This document shows positions 5,947-7,782 of a stretch of DNA of 7,782 bases, piece by piece; the stretch's first letter is position 1, and each line of letters opens with the position of its first letter. The DNA is from Candidatus Geohydrothermomicrobium daggyaiense (lineage in GTDB: Bacteria > Actinomycetota > Geothermincolia > Fen-727 > JACVIW01), in the NCBI GenBank assembly GCA_015711695.1, contig JACVIW010000107.1, positions 1-7,782 on the forward strand. The letters are read 5' to 3'. Made by a program: the position numbers and the translations under genes. The notes beneath the pieces were generated by a model, which did no database searches, had not been told where the DNA came from, and was given only the letters and a program-made list of their open reading frames with translations.

Positions 5947-7257
5947 CTATTCAGCCTCGGGTAAAGAATTAGTTTCGTTAGCCTGCTCTTCATCACGAGA
6001 TTCGGCAGAACCTCGATTATCACTTTCTTCTATCTCTTGCTCCTTCTCAAGTTCAGAAACATCATTGCGGATATTTCCATTTTCCAGGCTATCTTCTTCC
6101 ACTTCTACCTCGACTACTTCGAAATCACCTGAAACAATCATCTCCGCAAGTTTCTGATGCTCCGGAATGCCACAGAACTCCGAACCAGGAAGAGCAAGGT
6201 TTTCGCATCTGCTCCCGTCCTCAAGTATCGCCCTGCATTTCATATCCGCCTGTATTTTCTTTTTTTGAGCCTCCAATTCAGCCGCGGCCTTCGCGGCTTC
6301 AGACTCACTCAAAATATCTATGCGCCACCCTGTGAGTTTAGCCGCAAGTCTCGCGTTTTGCCCCTCTTTTCCTATCGCAAGCGAAAGATGGTTGTCAGGG
6401 ACGATTACCTCAGCTGTCATGTTGTCGTGGTCGACTATCACTTCTTTGACTCTGGCAGGGCTTATCGCGTTCGCCACGAACTCCGCGGGGTCTTCCCTCC
6501 ATTCCACGATATCAACTTTCTCACCACGCAGTTCGTTCACTATCATTCTCACTCGCGAGCCCTTGGCACCCACGCACGCCCCTACAGGATCAACGTTAGG
6601 GTCGTTGGAAGCCACAGCGACCTTGGATCTCTGCCCTGGTTCTCTGGCAACCGCCTTGATCTCTACAATACCCTCACTGATCTCAGGCACTTCAAGTTCA
6701 AAAAGTCTTTTTAGAAGTCCGGGATGCGTTCTCGACACTATTACCTGGGGACCCCTTGTTGTCTTTCTGACTTCCAGTATGTACGTTTTGAGCCTGGTGC
6801 CGTGCTCGTATCTCTCACCTTTGACCTGCTCGTTGGGAGGCAACAGGGCTTCAACCCTGCCCAGGTCGATCAGAGTGTAACGATGGTCGTTCTGCTGAAC
6901 GATTCCCGTAACTATGTCTCCCTCTCTGCCATGATATTCATCGAACATCAGGTCTCTTTCAGCCTCGCGAATTCTCTGAATTATTACCTGCTTGGCTGTC
7001 TGAGCAGCAATTCGCCCGAAATTTTCCGGCGTTATCTCCGTTTCCTCAACTTTTCCTTCTTCACTTCGTCTTTGCTGAAAGACCTTGATGTCGCCAGTAT
7101 TTTTATCTATATCAATTCTAATGTTTTCCGCTGCTCCATAGTTTTTCTTGTAAGCAGATAGAAGGGCGTCCGTAAGCGCTCCAAGGACTGTGTCCATGGC
7201 TATTCCTTTTTCTGCCTCGATTTGCCGTAGAACTTCGATAAGCTTAAACCTCGTCAT
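5947..7257 (-). CDS. nusA: Transcription termination/antitermination factor NusA with C-terminal Cys/His module
   Basis: Binds RNA polymerase and nascent RNA to control pausing, termination and antitermination. The protein is 436 aa. Domains in order are the N-terminal polymerase-binding domain (1 to about 110), S1 (about 112-176), KH1 with the GxxG loop in CVGAKGSRV (228-236), and KH2 with SLAIGKEGQNARLAAKLTGW (292-311). The E. coli-type acidic repeats AR1 and AR2 are absent. Instead a helical linker (316-340) leads to a compact module with C341, C351, C362 and H367 (CX9CX10CX4H), rich in Gly and Pro turns, that looks zinc-binding. A strongly acidic low-complexity tail (about 379-436) ends the protein. 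ATG 7257 follows the rimP stop by 21 nt, with AAGGG 7 nt upstream. The core NusA call is certain; zinc binding is inferred. Confidence 0.98.
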   Translation of the reverse strand: MTRFKLIEVLRQIEAEKGIAMDTVLGALTDALLSAYKKNYGAAENIRIDIDKNTGDIKVFQQRRSEEGKVEETEITPENFGRIAAQTAKQVIIQRIREAERDLMFDEYHGREGDIVTGIVQQNDHRYTLIDLGRVEALLPPNEQVKGERYEHGTRLKTYILEVRKTTRGPQVIVSRTHPGLLKRLFELEVPEISEGIVEIKAVAREPGQRSKVAVASNDPNVDPVGACVGAKGSRVRMIVNELRGEKVDIVEWREDPAEFVANAISPARVKEVIVDHDNMTAEVIVPDNHLSLAIGKEGQNARLAAKLTGWRIDILSESEAAKAAAELEAQKKKIQADMKCRAILEDGSRCENLALPGSEFCGIPEHQKLAEMIVSGDFEVVEVEVEEDSLENGNIRNDVSELEKEQEIEESDNRGSAESRDEEQANETNSLPEAE

Positions 7258-7278
7258 CTCCTATCCCTTCTTGAAGAC

Positions 7279-7740
7279 TTACCAGGGAAGGTCGGGGTCG
7301 AGCCTTGCCTTCGAGATTTCTTTTATGCTGAAGTCCATCTTCTCACCATCAATATTCATGCTGAGAATATTCCCATCGAAACTTAATATCTCTCCTCGAA
7401 ACGTGTCTCTACTCCCTCTGGGTTCAACGAGCTTAACTTTTACGATCTTGCCTACACTCATCTCAAAATCGCGTGCCTTTTTAAGCGGTCTGTTCACTCC
7501 TGGACTCATGACCTCAAGAACATATGAACCGGTTATCAGATTTTCCCTTTCTATTACCTGCCCGATTATTTCACTCGCGTCAGCGCAATTGTCGATAGTT
7601 ATCCCGCCTGGTCGGTCAAGTGTTATCCGCAGGAAAGTTTTTCCGCAGTATTTGCTAACCTCGATATCGATAATGTTTACTCGCAATCCACTTACTGCAT
7701 CCGCTATGGCTGACTCTATTCTTTCAGCAATGCTTTCCAT
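7279..7740 (-). CDS. rimP: Ribosome maturation factor RimP
   Basis: Cytoplasmic 30S assembly factor needed early in maturation of the small subunit. The protein is 153 aa, typical for the family. The N-terminal alpha/beta domain carries LRITLDRPGGITIDNC at 37-52 and the hallmark YVLEVMSPGVNRPLKKARDF at 73-92; Asn84 stands where most members have Asp (SPGLDRPL). The C-terminal SH3-like barrel runs from about 95 to 149 and ends in KARLDPDLPW. ATG 7740 is the only reasonable start, since an in-frame TGA lies 6 nt upstream. The Shine-Dalgarno is weak (GAGTGAG just before the ATG). It is the first gene of the cluster visible here and is followed by nusA after 21 nt, the standard rimP-nusA pairing. 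Only 42 nt remain upstream, too little to judge the operon promoter. Confidence 0.96.
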   Translation of the reverse strand: MESIAERIESAIADAVSGLRVNIIDIEVSKYCGKTFLRITLDRPGGITIDNCADASEIIGQVIERENLITGSYVLEVMSPGVNRPLKKARDFEMSVGKIVKVKLVEPRGSRDTFRGEILSFDGNILSMNIDGEKMDFSIKEISKARLDPDLPW

Positions 7741-7782
7741 GGCTCACTCTATTTCCACATATCAGCACATAACCCAAGCCCG

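Noticed and set aside
5817..6023. 68-codon minus-strand frame with hydrophobic stretch across the nusA end and ylxR gap
   Set aside because: The hydrophobic run comes from the T-rich gap; much of the frame overlaps nusA. No Shine-Dalgarno or family match.
6157..6880. Two overlapping plus-strand open frames of about 185 codons opposite nusA
   Set aside because: Both are antisense to conserved S1/KH coding sequence, overlap each other in different frames and show no recognisable domain.
7741..7782. Promoter or upstream gene before rimP
   Set aside because: Only 42 nt are available. They contain no -35/-10 pair and no long open frame, so nothing can be supported.

Overview
This window is one contiguous gene cluster of core bacterial translation and transcription functions, all on the minus strand. 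It is the classic rimP-nusA-ylxR-infB-rbfA-truB-ribF superoperon. In transcription order, from the right edge to the left, it reads rimP (7740-7279), nusA (7257-5947), ylxR/rnpM (5826-5557), infB (5476-2849), ylxP/DUF503 (2806-2480), rbfA (2498-2139), an nrnA-type DHH phosphoesterase (2149-1157), truB (1182-196) and the first 79 codons of ribF (239 to the left edge). No gene is supported on the plus strand. I see no tRNA, rRNA, CRISPR array, insertion sequence or terminator. No gene-free stretch reaches 300 bases; the longest is 120 nt, between nusA and ylxR.

The organism is a bacterium of roughly intermediate GC content. DUF503 between infB and rbfA, and the DHH phosphoesterase between rbfA and truB, form an arrangement familiar from Gram-positive anaerobes and several deep lineages (Firmicutes, Actinobacteriota and others). 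Three starts are GTG or TTG. The L7Ae-like gene ylxQ, which often sits between ylxR and infB in Firmicutes, is absent. I cannot fix the phylum from the sequence alone.

The genes share one theme. RimP and RbfA mature the 30S subunit. IF-2 brings initiator tRNA to it. NusA couples RNA polymerase pausing, termination and antitermination to translation. YlxR/RnpM is an RNA-binding modulator, reported in Bacillus to act on RNase P. NrnA degrades very short RNAs and pAp. TruB makes tRNA pseudouridine 55. RibF makes FMN and FAD. From ylxP to ribF, four consecutive genes overlap their upstream neighbour, which suggests tight translational coupling.

The window is mostly conserved and ordinary. The most interesting departures are a zinc-ribbon-like Cys3His module plus acidic tail at the NusA C terminus, a histone-H1-like Lys/Ala/Pro repeat tract in IF-2 with a perfect 31-bp DNA duplication, a possible internal start giving a short IF-2 isoform, a 13-bp-period tandem repeat in the nusA-ylxR gap, and promoter-like elements just upstream of infB. 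I found no convincing undescribed system.
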